Below, piece after piece: positions 25,690-34,174 of a DNA stretch of 64,000 nt. A program made the position numbers and the translations under genes. Every line of letters starts with the position of its first letter. The first letter of the stretch is position 1. The DNA comes from Mesorhizobium loti (GTDB taxonomy: Bacteria; Pseudomonadota; Alphaproteobacteria; Rhizobiales; Rhizobiaceae). Where the stretch lies: the NCBI GenBank assembly GCA_014189435.1, contig CP050293.1:4035001-4099000 (forward strand), written 5' to 3'. The notes under the pieces are model-generated. The model saw only the letters and a program-made list of their open reading frames with translations, did no database searches and was not told the DNA's origin.

Positions 25690-28670
25690 TGGCCGGCGCG
25701 CAGACACACCGGCTCGGCAATGGCGGCCTTGTCGACCGCTCGGCACCGCTGAACTTCCGTTTCGACGGCAAGGCTTTCTCCGGCTTCCAGGGCGACACGC
25801 TCGCCTCGGCGCTGATCGCCAATGGCGTCAAGCTGGTCGGCCGCTCGTTCAAATACCATCGCCCGCGCGGCATCCTGACATCCGGTTCGGAAGAACCCAA
25901 CGCGCTGGTCGAGTTGCGCAGCGGCGCAAGGCGCGAACCGAACACCAAGGCGACGACGGCGGAGCTCTATGAAGGGCTGGAGGCCGCCAGCCAGAACCGC
26001 TGGCCGTCGCTGCGCCATGACGTGATGTCGGTCAACCAGCTGTTCGCGCCGATCTTCGTTGCCGGCTTCTACTACAAGACCTTTATGTGGCCGGCGAAAT
26101 TCTGGGAAGCGATCTACGAGCCGGCGATACGCCGCGCCGCCGGCCTTGGCCGCGCCGCCGGCGTCGCTGATCCCGACCACTACGACAAGGCATGGGCGCA
26201 TTGCGATGTGCTGATCGCCGGCTCCGGCCCGGCCGGGCTGGCGGCAGCATTGGCGGCCGGCCGCGCTGGCGGCCGCGTCATCCTGTGCGAGGAAGATTTC
26301 ACGCTCGGTGGCCGCTTGCTGTCGGATGGCGGCATGATCGATGGTGTGCCGGCAGCCGAATGGCTGTCGCGGACGCTGGCTGAACTGGCTGACATGCCCG
26401 ACGTCCGCATCATGACCCGCACGACGCTGTTCGGCGTCTACGATGGCGGCACCTATGGCGCGATTGAGCGGGTCAGCGACCATCTGCCCTCACCGCCCGA
26501 GCATCAGGTACGCCAGCGGCTGTGGCGGATCGTGGCCAAACGTTGTGTGGTCGCGGCCGGCGCCATCGAACGGCCTATCGTCTTTGCCGGCAACGACACA
26601 CCCGGCGTGATGATGGCCTCCGCCATGCGGACCTATGTCGCGCGCTATGCAGCGACACCGGCAAAGCGCCTCGCGCTGTTCACCAACAATGAGGATGGCT
26701 GGCGCACGGTCGAGACCGCACTCAGTGCCGGCTTGCAGATCGCGGCGGTCATCGATGCACGGCCTGACGTGTCGCCGGCGCATCGTTCGCTGGCCTCCAA
26801 GGGCGGCTTCCCGGTGCTGCACGGTTCCGTCAGCGGTGTCGACGGCGGCAAGGACGGTGTCAGGAAAATCGCGGTGTCGCTGACCGGCGGCGCACGCGCC
26901 GAGGTCGAAGCGGACGGCCTCGCCGTTTCCGGCGGTTGGAACCCGGCCGTCGGACTGACCTCCTTCCATCGTGGCCGGCCGAAATGGCGTGACGACATTG
27001 CTGCCTTCGTGCCGGATGGCGCCCCTCCAGGCATGGTTGCCGCGGGTGCCGCCAATGGCGATTTCGGGCTCGGCGCCTGCCTGAGCCAGGGATTTGCCGC
27101 CGGCACGGCCGCCGCGCGTGACGCGGGGCACAATGGCACTGTGGGCACAGCACCTGTCGCCGACGACGAGGCTTTTTCGCTGACGCCGCTCTGGCATGTC
27201 GCCGGCAAGGGAAAAGCCTTTGTCGATTACCAGCACGATGTCACCGCCTCCGACATCGAACTGGCGCAGCGCGAAGGCTTTGAATCGGTCGAGCATCTGA
27301 AGCGTTACACGACGCTCGGCATGGCCACCGACCAGGGCAAGACCTCGAATGTCGCCGGCCTCGCCATCATGGCGGCGGTGAGCGGCCGGTCGATCCCTGA
27401 GACCGGCACGACGATCTACCGGCCTCCTTACGTGCCCGTCGCCATCGGCGCCTTCGCCGGCCATCATCGCGACGAGACTTTCCATGCGACCAGGCTGACG
27501 CCATCGCACCACTGGGCTGTGGAACAGGGTGCGATCTTCGTCGACACAGGCCTGTGGAAACGGGCGCAATGGTATCCGCGCGCCGGCGAGAAGGACTGGC
27601 TGGAATCAGTGACCCGCGAGGTCAAGGCGGTGCGCGGCGGCGTCGGCTTCTGCGATGTCTCGACGCTCGGCAAGATCGACGTGCACGGCCCCGATGCCGG
27701 CGCCTTCCTCGACCGCGTCTACATCAACACCTTCTCCGGTCTTGCTGTCGGCAAGGCGCGATATGGGCTGATGCTGCGCGAGGACGGCATCGTCTATGAC
27801 GACGGCACGACGTCGCGGCTGGCCGAGGATCATTATTTTCTGACCACCACCACGGCCAAGGCCGGGCTGGTGATGCAGCATCTCGAATTCTGCCGGCAGG
27901 TTCTGTTCCCGGAGCTCGACGTGCAGTTGACTTCTGTCTCCGACCAGTGGGCACAATTCTCGATTGCCGGCCCGAAAACGCGAGACCTGCTCAGGGAAAT
28001 CGTCGATCCGGCGGAGGACCTGTCGAACGAAGGTTTTCCGTTCATGGGCGCGCGCGAAGTGACGTTGCGCGGCGGCCTCAAGGCGCGGCTGTTCCGCATC
28101 TCATTCTCCGGCGAAATGGCCTTCGAGATTTCAGTGCCGGCGCGCTTTGGCGACGCCATGGCGCGCAATCTGATGCTGGCTGGGGCGCCATTCGGCGTGA
28201 CACCTTACGGCACCGAGGCGCTCGGCGTCATGCGCGTCGAAAAGGGCCACATCGCCGGACCGGAACTGAGCGGCACGACGACGGCGGCCGATCTTGGCCT
28301 GGGCAAAATGATGTCGACCAAGAAGGATTATATCGGCCGCGTCATGGCCGGCCGCGAGGCGCTGGTCGCGCCGAATCGCCAGGTCGTTGTCGGCATCAAG
28401 CCGGTCGACAAGGCGCGCCGCCTGCGCTCCGGCGCGCACATCATTCCGAAGGGGCAGACACCCGGCCCAGGCAATGACCAGGGCTATGTCACTTCGGTCT
28501 GCTTCTCGCCGACGTTGGATCAGTGGATCGGGTTGGCGCTGGTCGAACACGGCCGCGAACGCATCGGCGAGATCGTCCATGCGCATGATCCATTGCGCGG
28601 CGAAGACTATGACGTCGAACTCTGCAATCCCGTCTTCTACGATCCGGATGGAGGGCGCCAGCGTGGTTGA
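25689..28670 (+). CDS. mgdC: N-methylglutamate dehydrogenase subunit C (sarcosine oxidase alpha-like)
   Basis: A 993-residue subunit with an N-terminal 2Fe-2S-like/SoxA N domain (FRFDGKAFSGFQGDTLASAL, SFKYHRPRGILTSGSEEP). An NAD(P)-binding pyridine nucleotide region (VLIAGSGPAGLAAALAAGRA, about residues 176-195) follows. The C-terminal half is a GcvT-like folate domain (GGVGFCDVSTLGKIDVHGPD, AQFSIAGPKTRDLLREIV, GTEALGVMRVEKGHIAGPEL). The folate domain takes the C1 unit to tetrahydrofolate. ATG 25689 is chosen over GTG 25686 because it forms the usual TGATG overlap. Confidence 0.87.
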   Translation: MAGAQTHRLGNGGLVDRSAPLNFRFDGKAFSGFQGDTLASALIANGVKLVGRSFKYHRPRGILTSGSEEPNALVELRSGARREPNTKATTAELYEGLEAASQNRWPSLRHDVMSVNQLFAPIFVAGFYYKTFMWPAKFWEAIYEPAIRRAAGLGRAAGVADPDHYDKAWAHCDVLIAGSGPAGLAAALAAGRAGGRVILCEEDFTLGGRLLSDGGMIDGVPAAEWLSRTLAELADMPDVRIMTRTTLFGVYDGGTYGAIERVSDHLPSPPEHQVRQRLWRIVAKRCVVAAGAIERPIVFAGNDTPGVMMASAMRTYVARYAATPAKRLALFTNNEDGWRTVETALSAGLQIAAVIDARPDVSPAHRSLASKGGFPVLHGSVSGVDGGKDGVRKIAVSLTGGARAEVEADGLAVSGGWNPAVGLTSFHRGRPKWRDDIAAFVPDGAPPGMVAAGAANGDFGLGACLSQGFAAGTAAARDAGHNGTVGTAPVADDEAFSLTPLWHVAGKGKAFVDYQHDVTASDIELAQREGFESVEHLKRYTTLGMATDQGKTSNVAGLAIMAAVSGRSIPETGTTIYRPPYVPVAIGAFAGHHRDETFHATRLTPSHHWAVEQGAIFVDTGLWKRAQWYPRAGEKDWLESVTREVKAVRGGVGFCDVSTLGKIDVHGPDAGAFLDRVYINTFSGLAVGKARYGLMLREDGIVYDDGTTSRLAEDHYFLTTTTAKAGLVMQHLEFCRQVLFPELDVQLTSVSDQWAQFSIAGPKTRDLLREIVDPAEDLSNEGFPFMGAREVTLRGGLKARLFRISFSGEMAFEISVPARFGDAMARNLMLAGAPFGVTPYGTEALGVMRVEKGHIAGPELSGTTTAADLGLGKMMSTKKDYIGRVMAGREALVAPNRQVVVGIKPVDKARRLRSGAHIIPKGQTPGPGNDQGYVTSVCFSPTLDQWIGLALVEHGRERIGEIVHAHDPLRGEDYDVELCNPVFYDPDGGRQRG

Positions 28671-29292
28671 TTTTTCCTGGGTCCCTCGCAGTCCCCTTGA
28701 AAAGGCGCTGGTCACAGGCGCGCATGGTGCACGCGGTATCGAGGCCGGCGTCTCGCTGACCGAGATTCGCAATTTCGACCTCGTCCAGGTGATGGCGCGG
28801 CGCGGCAAAGCGGCCGAACTGGCAAAGGCGGCCAAGGCCCGTTTCGGCGTGGCGGCTCCGAATGCGCCGAAGGCGATCCTGGCCTCGGACGCTACCCTGA
28901 TCTGTTCGGGTCCGGACCAGTTCTTCGTCTTGTCGAAGGGCGGCAAGCACACGATGCCAACGCTGGTGCCGGCATTGTCCGGGCCTGCCTCACTGTCCGA
29001 TCAATCGCACGCGCGCGTGCTGATCAGCATTTCCGGAGCCAGGGCGCGGACGATCCTGGCCAAGCTGTCGTCGATCGATCTGCATGCCACAGCGTTCCCT
29101 ATCGGCGCTGCAGCCGCAACGTCGATGGATCACACCAGCGTCACGCTCTGGCGCGGCAGAGACAGACCGGACGGAAAGGCGGTGTTCAATCTTCTGGTAT
29201 TTGCGACCTTCGCCGAAAGCCTGTGGCACACGATGCTCGATGCGGCCGCCGAATACGGTGTCGACATCAGCCATTCCGAGGAACTGGGTTAG
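28663..29292 (+). CDS. mgdD: N-methylglutamate dehydrogenase subunit D (sarcosine oxidase gamma-like)
   Basis: A 209-residue SoxG-like subunit. It starts at GTG 28663 with GGAGGG (28649-28654) ahead of it, overlapping the mgdC stop by eight bases; ATG 28648 is an alternative. The body shows VSLTEIRNFDLVQVMARRGK, SHARVLISISGARARTILAK and FNLLVFATFAESLWHTMLDA, in the SoxG pattern. It completes the heterotetramer and ends the operon. Confidence 0.82.
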   Translation: MVDFSWVPRSPLEKALVTGAHGARGIEAGVSLTEIRNFDLVQVMARRGKAAELAKAAKARFGVAAPNAPKAILASDATLICSGPDQFFVLSKGGKHTMPTLVPALSGPASLSDQSHARVLISISGARARTILAKLSSIDLHATAFPIGAAAATSMDHTSVTLWRGRDRPDGKAVFNLLVFATFAESLWHTMLDAAAEYGVDISHSEELG

Positions 29293-29328
29293 TTTCGACG
29301 CTCACCGGAGAAGCCAATTTTGAATCTC

Positions 29329-29499
29329 GGCGCTGCCCCTCATTGCCCTGCCGGGCATTTCTCCCCGTAAACGGGGCGAAAGACGCTGGCCGCAATGCCG
29401 CGCCATCTCTTTAGCGTCGGCACTTGGCGAAATCGGCGACGAGCGTCCTTCGCCCCGTTTACGGGGAGAAGATGGCGGCAGCCAGATGAGGGGCAGCGC
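29329..29499. repeat. Large palindromic intergenic repeat, family B-like
   Basis: Outer arms CGCTGCCCCTCAT (from 29329) and ATGAGGGGCAGCG (to 29499) are perfectly complementary. Inside them CTCCCCGTAAACGGGGCGAA (29362 on) faces TTCGCCCCGTTTACGGGGAG. The whole segment could form a long hairpin. It fills about half of the 363-base gap between mgdD and tdm and may end the mgd operon transcript. Confidence 0.8.
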
Positions 29500-29604
29500 T
29501 GACGTTCGGAGACAAGGCTGATCGACGAAATTCAACCTGAAGCGACTGCGTCCGAAATGCCACCTTCGCCTTGCCAAACCCGACCGCACTGCTATTCTTG
29601 CTGC

Positions 29605-29625
29605 TAAAATAATTTCACGTACAGG
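29605..29625. promoter_or_regulatory. Candidate operator upstream of tdm
   Basis: TAAAATAATTTCACGTACAGG: the AATTTCAC half-site and trailing ACAGG match the tmm site (AATTTCACTCACAGG). It lies 31 bases before the tdm start. Confidence 0.45.
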
Positions 29626-29655
29626 CAAACTTGTTTCTCGAACCGCAAGGCTGAG

Positions 29656-31230
29656 ATGAGCCAGTCGCCCTACCCCGCAATTGCAGCCGGACCGCCCCGG
29701 CCGAGCCTCATCCTGAGGCCCGGCCAGATCGCGCTGCCGCCCGGCATGGAGCGCTACACGATCCAGGGCAACGGCGCGGTTCTCATCGAGATCGAGGCCG
29801 GCGACACGATCACCGTGCGCAATGTCGAGGGTGGTCAGGCCTGCGAAATTCTGGCCTGGGACAAGACCGGCGCGACCGATCCTGGCATCCTTGGTGAAAC
29901 ACCGAACAGCAATGCCGCCGGCATCAAGGCGCTGTTGGTCGAGGGCGACGACAGTCTCGCATCCCTGCGCCGCGGGCTCGCTCGGCGGCAGGTACAGCTT
30001 GACCATGCCAAGGCGGTGCGCGTCTTCGGCGGCGCGACGCCGGCCGGAACCGAGCAGGCTTTCACCGTCGCGCGAGATGGCGCGATGCTGATTGCGGCCC
30101 CCGGCGGACCGATGCTGGTTTACGGTCACGACACAGCGACGCCACTCACGATCATCGTTCGCCGCGCCACGATCCGCCCGGCGACGAAGTCGCAGTTGGC
30201 CGACCCGCTTGCCGACCCGGTGCTCGATTTGCGTGTTCACTCGGCGACGGCGGAATCCTATTTCGTTAGGGCGGGCGACTATCTGCAGATCATTGATGTC
30301 GACGGACGCCAGTGCACCGACTTCCAGTGCTTTTCGGCGCGCAAGCTGGACAAGGGCCGCGACCATCCGCTCGACGTGACGACGACCCGGACGCTGATGG
30401 GTGCGAGCTACCCGGTGCCCGGCTTGCATTCGAAATATTATGACCAGGACATGGAGCCACTGGTCGAGGTGGTACAGGATACCTGCGGCCGGCACGACGC
30501 CTTCGCGCTCGCTTGCGCCGCCAAATATTACGACGACATCGGCTATCCCGGCCACACCAACTGCTCGGAGAATTTCAACCGCGCGCTGGCCGACAAGGGC
30601 GTCACGCCACGCGCCGGCTGGATGGCGATCAACTTCTTTTTCAACACGGCGATCGACGCGCATGGCGTCATGGTGTCCGACGAGCCATGGTCGCGGCCGG
30701 GCGACTATGTGTTGCTCAGGGCACTCACCGACATCGTCTGCGTGTCCTCCGCCTGCCCCGACGACACGACGCCGGCCAATGGCTGGAACCCGACCGACAT
30801 CCATGTGCGGACCTATTCCGGCCAGCACAAATTCTCGCGAGCGATCGCCAGACGCATGACGCCCGATCTCGGAACCGAAAATGACCCGCGAGACTTCATT
30901 TCATTCGAGCTTTGCCAAGCACACCCGCAACTTCGCCGAGTACCGGGGCTATTGGCTCGCCAATGCCTTCGCCAAGGACGGGCCGATCGCCGAATATTGG
31001 GCCTGCCGGCAGGACGCCGTCATCATGGACCTGTCGCCGCTGCGCAAATTCGAGATCACCGGTCCGGATTCGGAAGCGCTGCTGCAGTACACGCTGACCC
31101 GCGACGTCAAGAAGCTCGGCGTCGGCCAGGTGGTCTATTCGGCCATGTGCTACGAGCATGGCGGCATGATCGACGACGGTACGCTGCTGCGGCTGGGCCA
31201 GGACAATTTCCGCTGGGTCGGCGGCGATGA
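29656..31230 (+). CDS. tdm: TMAO demethylase, N-terminal DUF1989 part (reading frame broken near 30880)
   Basis: The frame encodes a DUF1989 domain over about 408 residues: PSLILRPGQIALPPGMERYT at the start, then RAGDYLQIIDVDGRQCTDFQ, CGRHDAFALACAAKYYDD, GHTNCSENFNRALADKGVTP and NPTDIHVRTYSGQHKFSRAI. The Cys/His/Asp residues fit the metal-dependent Tdm active domain, which converts TMAO to dimethylamine plus formaldehyde. After residue 408 the frame continues for 116 low-complexity Arg/Gly/Ala residues that are only the shadow of the next frame. Tdm proteins are normally one chain of about 800 residues with a C-terminal folate domain. That domain is found here in the +1 frame. Confidence 0.78.
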   Translation: MSQSPYPAIAAGPPRPSLILRPGQIALPPGMERYTIQGNGAVLIEIEAGDTITVRNVEGGQACEILAWDKTGATDPGILGETPNSNAAGIKALLVEGDDSLASLRRGLARRQVQLDHAKAVRVFGGATPAGTEQAFTVARDGAMLIAAPGGPMLVYGHDTATPLTIIVRRATIRPATKSQLADPLADPVLDLRVHSATAESYFVRAGDYLQIIDVDGRQCTDFQCFSARKLDKGRDHPLDVTTTRTLMGASYPVPGLHSKYYDQDMEPLVEVVQDTCGRHDAFALACAAKYYDDIGYPGHTNCSENFNRALADKGVTPRAGWMAINFFFNTAIDAHGVMVSDEPWSRPGDYVLLRALTDIVCVSSACPDDTTPANGWNPTDIHVRTYSGQHKFSRAIARRMTPDLGTENDPRDFISFELCQAHPQLRRVPGLLARQCLRQGRADRRILGLPAGRRHHGPVAAAQIRDHRSGFGSAAAVHADPRRQEARRRPGGLFGHVLRAWRHDRRRYAAAAGPGQFPLGRRR

Positions 31231-32026
31231 TCTGTCCGGCGAATGGCTGCGCGAGACGGCAGCGAAACTCGGCCTCAACGTGCTGGTGCGTTCCTCCACC
31301 GACCAGATGCACAATGTCGCCGTGCAGGGACCAAAGAGCCGCGACATCCTCAGGGAAGTGATCTGGACCTCGCCGCTGCAGCCGTCGATCGATGAACTCG
31401 AATGGTTCCGCTTTGCGGTGGCGCGCATCGGCGGCGGCAACGGCATTCCGGTCGTCGTCTCGCGCACCGGCTATACCGGCGAACTCGGCTACGAGATCTG
31501 GTGCCATCCGCGCGACGCCGAAAAGGTGTTCGACGCCATCTGGGAAGCCGGCCAGCCGCATGGCCTGAAGCCGATGGGGCTGCAGGCGCTCGACATGGTG
31601 CGCATCGAGGCCGGGCTGATCTTCGCCGGTTACGAATTTTCCGACCAGACCGATCCGTTCGAGGCGGGTATCGGCTTCACCGTACCGTTGAAGACCAAGA
31701 CCGACGATTTCATCGGCCGCGCGGCGCTGATCCGGCGCAAGGAGCACCCGCAGACAAAGCTGGTCGGTCTCGACATCGACGCCAATGTCGCGGTCGACCA
31801 TGGCGACTGCGTCCATGTCGGCCGCGCCCAGATCGGCGTGGTCACATCAGGCATGCGCTCGCCAGCGCTGAACAAGACCATCGCGCTGGCCAGGCTCGAC
31901 GTCACCCACGCCGCTGTCGGTTCCGAGGTCGAGATCGGCAAGCTCGACGGCCATGCCAAGCGGCTGCCGGCGCGCGTCGTTGCGTTTGCGCATTACGATC
32001 CGCAGAAGACCAAACCGCGCTCCTGA
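30881..32026 (+). CDS. tdm: TMAO demethylase, C-terminal GcvT-like folate-binding part
   Basis: A 381-residue aminomethyltransferase-family module: EYRGYWLANAFAKDGPIAEY, MDLSPLRKFEITGPDSEALL, CYEHGGMIDDGTLLRLGQDN, SRTGYTGELGYEIWCHPRDA and VTSGMRSPALNKTIALARLD. In Tdm this domain captures formaldehyde on tetrahydrofolate. ATG 30881 lies inside the upstream frame, out of register by +1, at GAACCGAAAATGACC. A weak GGA-type ribosome binding site allows independent initiation. With the upstream part, the total span of 2371 bases equals 790 codons plus one base, close to intact Tdm. Confidence 0.8.
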   Translation: MTRETSFHSSFAKHTRNFAEYRGYWLANAFAKDGPIAEYWACRQDAVIMDLSPLRKFEITGPDSEALLQYTLTRDVKKLGVGQVVYSAMCYEHGGMIDDGTLLRLGQDNFRWVGGDDLSGEWLRETAAKLGLNVLVRSSTDQMHNVAVQGPKSRDILREVIWTSPLQPSIDELEWFRFAVARIGGGNGIPVVVSRTGYTGELGYEIWCHPRDAEKVFDAIWEAGQPHGLKPMGLQALDMVRIEAGLIFAGYEFSDQTDPFEAGIGFTVPLKTKTDDFIGRAALIRRKEHPQTKLVGLDIDANVAVDHGDCVHVGRAQIGVVTSGMRSPALNKTIALARLDVTHAAVGSEVEIGKLDGHAKRLPARVVAFAHYDPQKTKPRS

Positions 32027-32163
32027 TGGCCGTTTTCGCGACGAACAGACCGGTCGGTCGGCGACGTCGCCGAGTGTGTAAGTCGGTGCGCTCGCAAGCG
32101 TGATGTGCACGGCTTCACAAAACGCTTGACCTGAAAGCGCGCCGGATCAATCTTCACTGTTAA

Positions 32164-32187
32164 GAAAAAAATGCGACTGAGTGGAAA
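32164..32187. promoter_or_regulatory. Weak candidate operator upstream of the second APC permease
   Basis: GAAAAAAATGCGACTGAG followed by TGGAAA agrees with the dmm-region site (16254-16277) at 17 of 24 positions. The TTTCA half-site itself is not preserved, so this may be chance. The surrounding 255 bases (32027-32281) show nothing else of note. Confidence 0.25.
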
Positions 32188-32281
32188 CACCGGCAGCCGC
32201 TCAAAGCATGCGTCGATGATGAAGCCTCGCGAAGTCGCGGCCGTCACGAACGGGGAACATCAAAATGGGGAACAAAGACAC

Positions 32282-33991
32282 ATGAGCACAATAGCGACTG
32301 CACTGGAGCAGCCTGCCGAAAGCAAGCTGCACCGGAATATCGACTGGCGCGGCGCCTTCTGGGTGGCGAGCGGCGTTCCTGCCCTCGTCCTGTTTTCGAT
32401 CGGCGGCATTGCCGGCACGACCGGCACGCTGGCCTTCGGGATCTGGATCGCCTCCATGATCATGGGCTTCCTGCAATCCTTCACCTATGCCGAGATCGCC
32501 GGCCTGTTCCCGAACAAGTCGGGCGGCGCCTCGATCTACGGCGCCACCGCTTGGCTGCGTTATTCCAAGTTCATCGCGCCGCTGTCGGTGTGGTGCAACT
32601 GGTTCGCCTGGTCGCCGGTGCTGTCGCTCGGCTGCTCGATCGCCGCCGCCTATATCCTCAACGCGCTGGCGCCGGTGCCGCTGTTCACCGATGCCTCGCC
32701 GGATGTCGTCGCCTATATCGCCGCGCACGCCGGAACCAGTGCCGCCGACGCCATCACGGCGGTGACCGCCGCGGCAACGCCGGCGATCCGCAACTGGACG
32801 CTTTACAGCCACACGCTGGGACCGGTCTCGTTCACGTTCAACGCGACCTTCTTCATCGGCGCGGTGCTGATGCTGATCATCTTCGCCATCCAGCATCGCG
32901 GCATCCTCGGCACGGCCAATGTGCAGAAATATATCGGCCTGCTGGTCATCATCCCGATGCTGATCGTCGGCGTCGTGCCGATCATCACCGGCCAGATCAA
33001 CTGGGCGAATTTCTCGCCGCTGGTGCCGCTGGCCGCCGCCTACGCGCCTGAGCCCGGCGCCTGGAACATCGCCGGCTGGACACTGGTGCTTGGCGGCATG
33101 TTCATCGCCGCATGGTCGACCTACGGTTTCGAGACCGCCGTCTGCTACACCTCGGAGTTCAAGAACCCGGGCACCGACACGTTCAAGGCCATCTTCTATT
33201 CCGGCCTGCTGTGCATGCTGCTGTTCATCCTGGTGCCTTTCACCTTCCAGGGCGTGCTTGGCCTCAACGGCATGCTGGCGACGCCAATCGTCGACGGCTC
33301 CGGTGTCGCCGACGCACTGGCCGGCATGGTCGGCGGCGGCGCACTGATCCACAGCCTCTTGGTGATGCTGATGATCCTGGCCTTGGTGCTGTGCATCATG
33401 ACCGCCATGGCCGGTTCCTCGCGTACGCTCTACCAGGGCTCGGTCGATGGCTGGCTGCCGCGCTATCTCAGCCATGTCAACGAACATGGCGCGCCGACGC
33501 GGGCAATGTGGACCGATCTGGTCTTCAACCTGATCGTGCTGGCTATAGCCTCGGCCGACGCGACGAGCTTCTTCTTCATCCTCGCCGTGTCGAACTGCGG
33601 CTACATCATCTTCAACTTCCTCAACCTCAACGCCGGCTGGATCCACCGCATGGACAACGGCCATATCGCCCGGCCATGGAAGGCGCCGACCTGGCTGCTG
33701 GGGATCGGAGCGATCTTCGCCTATGTCAACGCCATCTTCATGGGCGCCGGCGCCAAGGTGTGGAACCCGATGGCGCTGTGGGCCGGGCTGATCACCGCGG
33801 CCTTGATCATCCCGGTGTTCTGCTTCCGCCATTACATCCAGGACAAGGGCAAGTTCCCCGACCATATGCTGGCCGATCTCGGCATGAGCTCGTCGGATCT
33901 GGCGGTCAAGAAGGCAGGCATGCTGCCCTACCTGACGCTGGTCGCCGGCGTCGTGGTGATGCTGCTCGCAAACTGGTTCTTCGTCATCTGA
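32282..33991 (+). CDS. APC-superfamily permease (amino acid/amine transporter)
   Basis: A 569-residue transporter with 12 or more helices. N-terminal NIDWRGAFWVASGVPALVLF and the IAGTTGTLAFGIWIASMIMG helix are APC-like, as are FGIWIAS and the helix 6 region (WSTYGFETAVCYTSEFKNPG). A large exposed loop of about 50 residues (SPDVVAYIAAHAGTSAADAI onward) lies between helices 4 and 5. ATG 32282 is preferred to the 32171 start because the N-terminal extension has no membrane or coding character. It follows tdm and is ended by a strong terminator, so it belongs to the amine island; the substrate is unknown. Confidence 0.75.
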   Translation: MSTIATALEQPAESKLHRNIDWRGAFWVASGVPALVLFSIGGIAGTTGTLAFGIWIASMIMGFLQSFTYAEIAGLFPNKSGGASIYGATAWLRYSKFIAPLSVWCNWFAWSPVLSLGCSIAAAYILNALAPVPLFTDASPDVVAYIAAHAGTSAADAITAVTAAATPAIRNWTLYSHTLGPVSFTFNATFFIGAVLMLIIFAIQHRGILGTANVQKYIGLLVIIPMLIVGVVPIITGQINWANFSPLVPLAAAYAPEPGAWNIAGWTLVLGGMFIAAWSTYGFETAVCYTSEFKNPGTDTFKAIFYSGLLCMLLFILVPFTFQGVLGLNGMLATPIVDGSGVADALAGMVGGGALIHSLLVMLMILALVLCIMTAMAGSSRTLYQGSVDGWLPRYLSHVNEHGAPTRAMWTDLVFNLIVLAIASADATSFFFILAVSNCGYIIFNFLNLNAGWIHRMDNGHIARPWKAPTWLLGIGAIFAYVNAIFMGAGAKVWNPMALWAGLITAALIIPVFCFRHYIQDKGKFPDHMLADLGMSSSDLAVKKAGMLPYLTLVAGVVVMLLANWFFVI

Positions 33992-34048
33992 CGGCAAACT
34001 GAAGGGGCCGAGCGCGTGTCGTCGCGCTCGACCCGAGCCTCCCGGCTG

Positions 34049-34082
34049 AAGCCCACTCCGATACTGTCGGGGTGGGCTTTTT
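34049..34082 (+). terminator. Rho-independent terminator after the APC permease
   Basis: AAGCCCACTCCGA (34049-34061) pairs with TCGGGGTGGGCTT (34067-34079; one T-G pair) around a TACTG loop, followed by a short T-run. It separates the methylated-amine island from the next transcription unit. Confidence 0.85.
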
Positions 34083-34123
34083 CGCTGCGGCCGGTGTCAG
34101 GTCCATTGCGTTCCGTCAGTCGT

Positions 34124-34165
34124 GCGAATATGCTTGTTGTACGATCGTTCAACAAGCATATTCGC
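34124..34165. promoter_or_regulatory. 42-base perfect palindrome abutting the flavoprotein start codon
   Basis: Sixteen-base arms GCGAATATGCTTGTTG and CAACAAGCATATTCGC flank TACGATCGTT. It ends nine bases before ATG 34175. The inner 24 bases recur at 46245-46284 with one central change. Probable TetR-type operator, and potentially an mRNA hairpin. Confidence 0.8.
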
Positions 34166-34174
34166 GAAGCTCCT

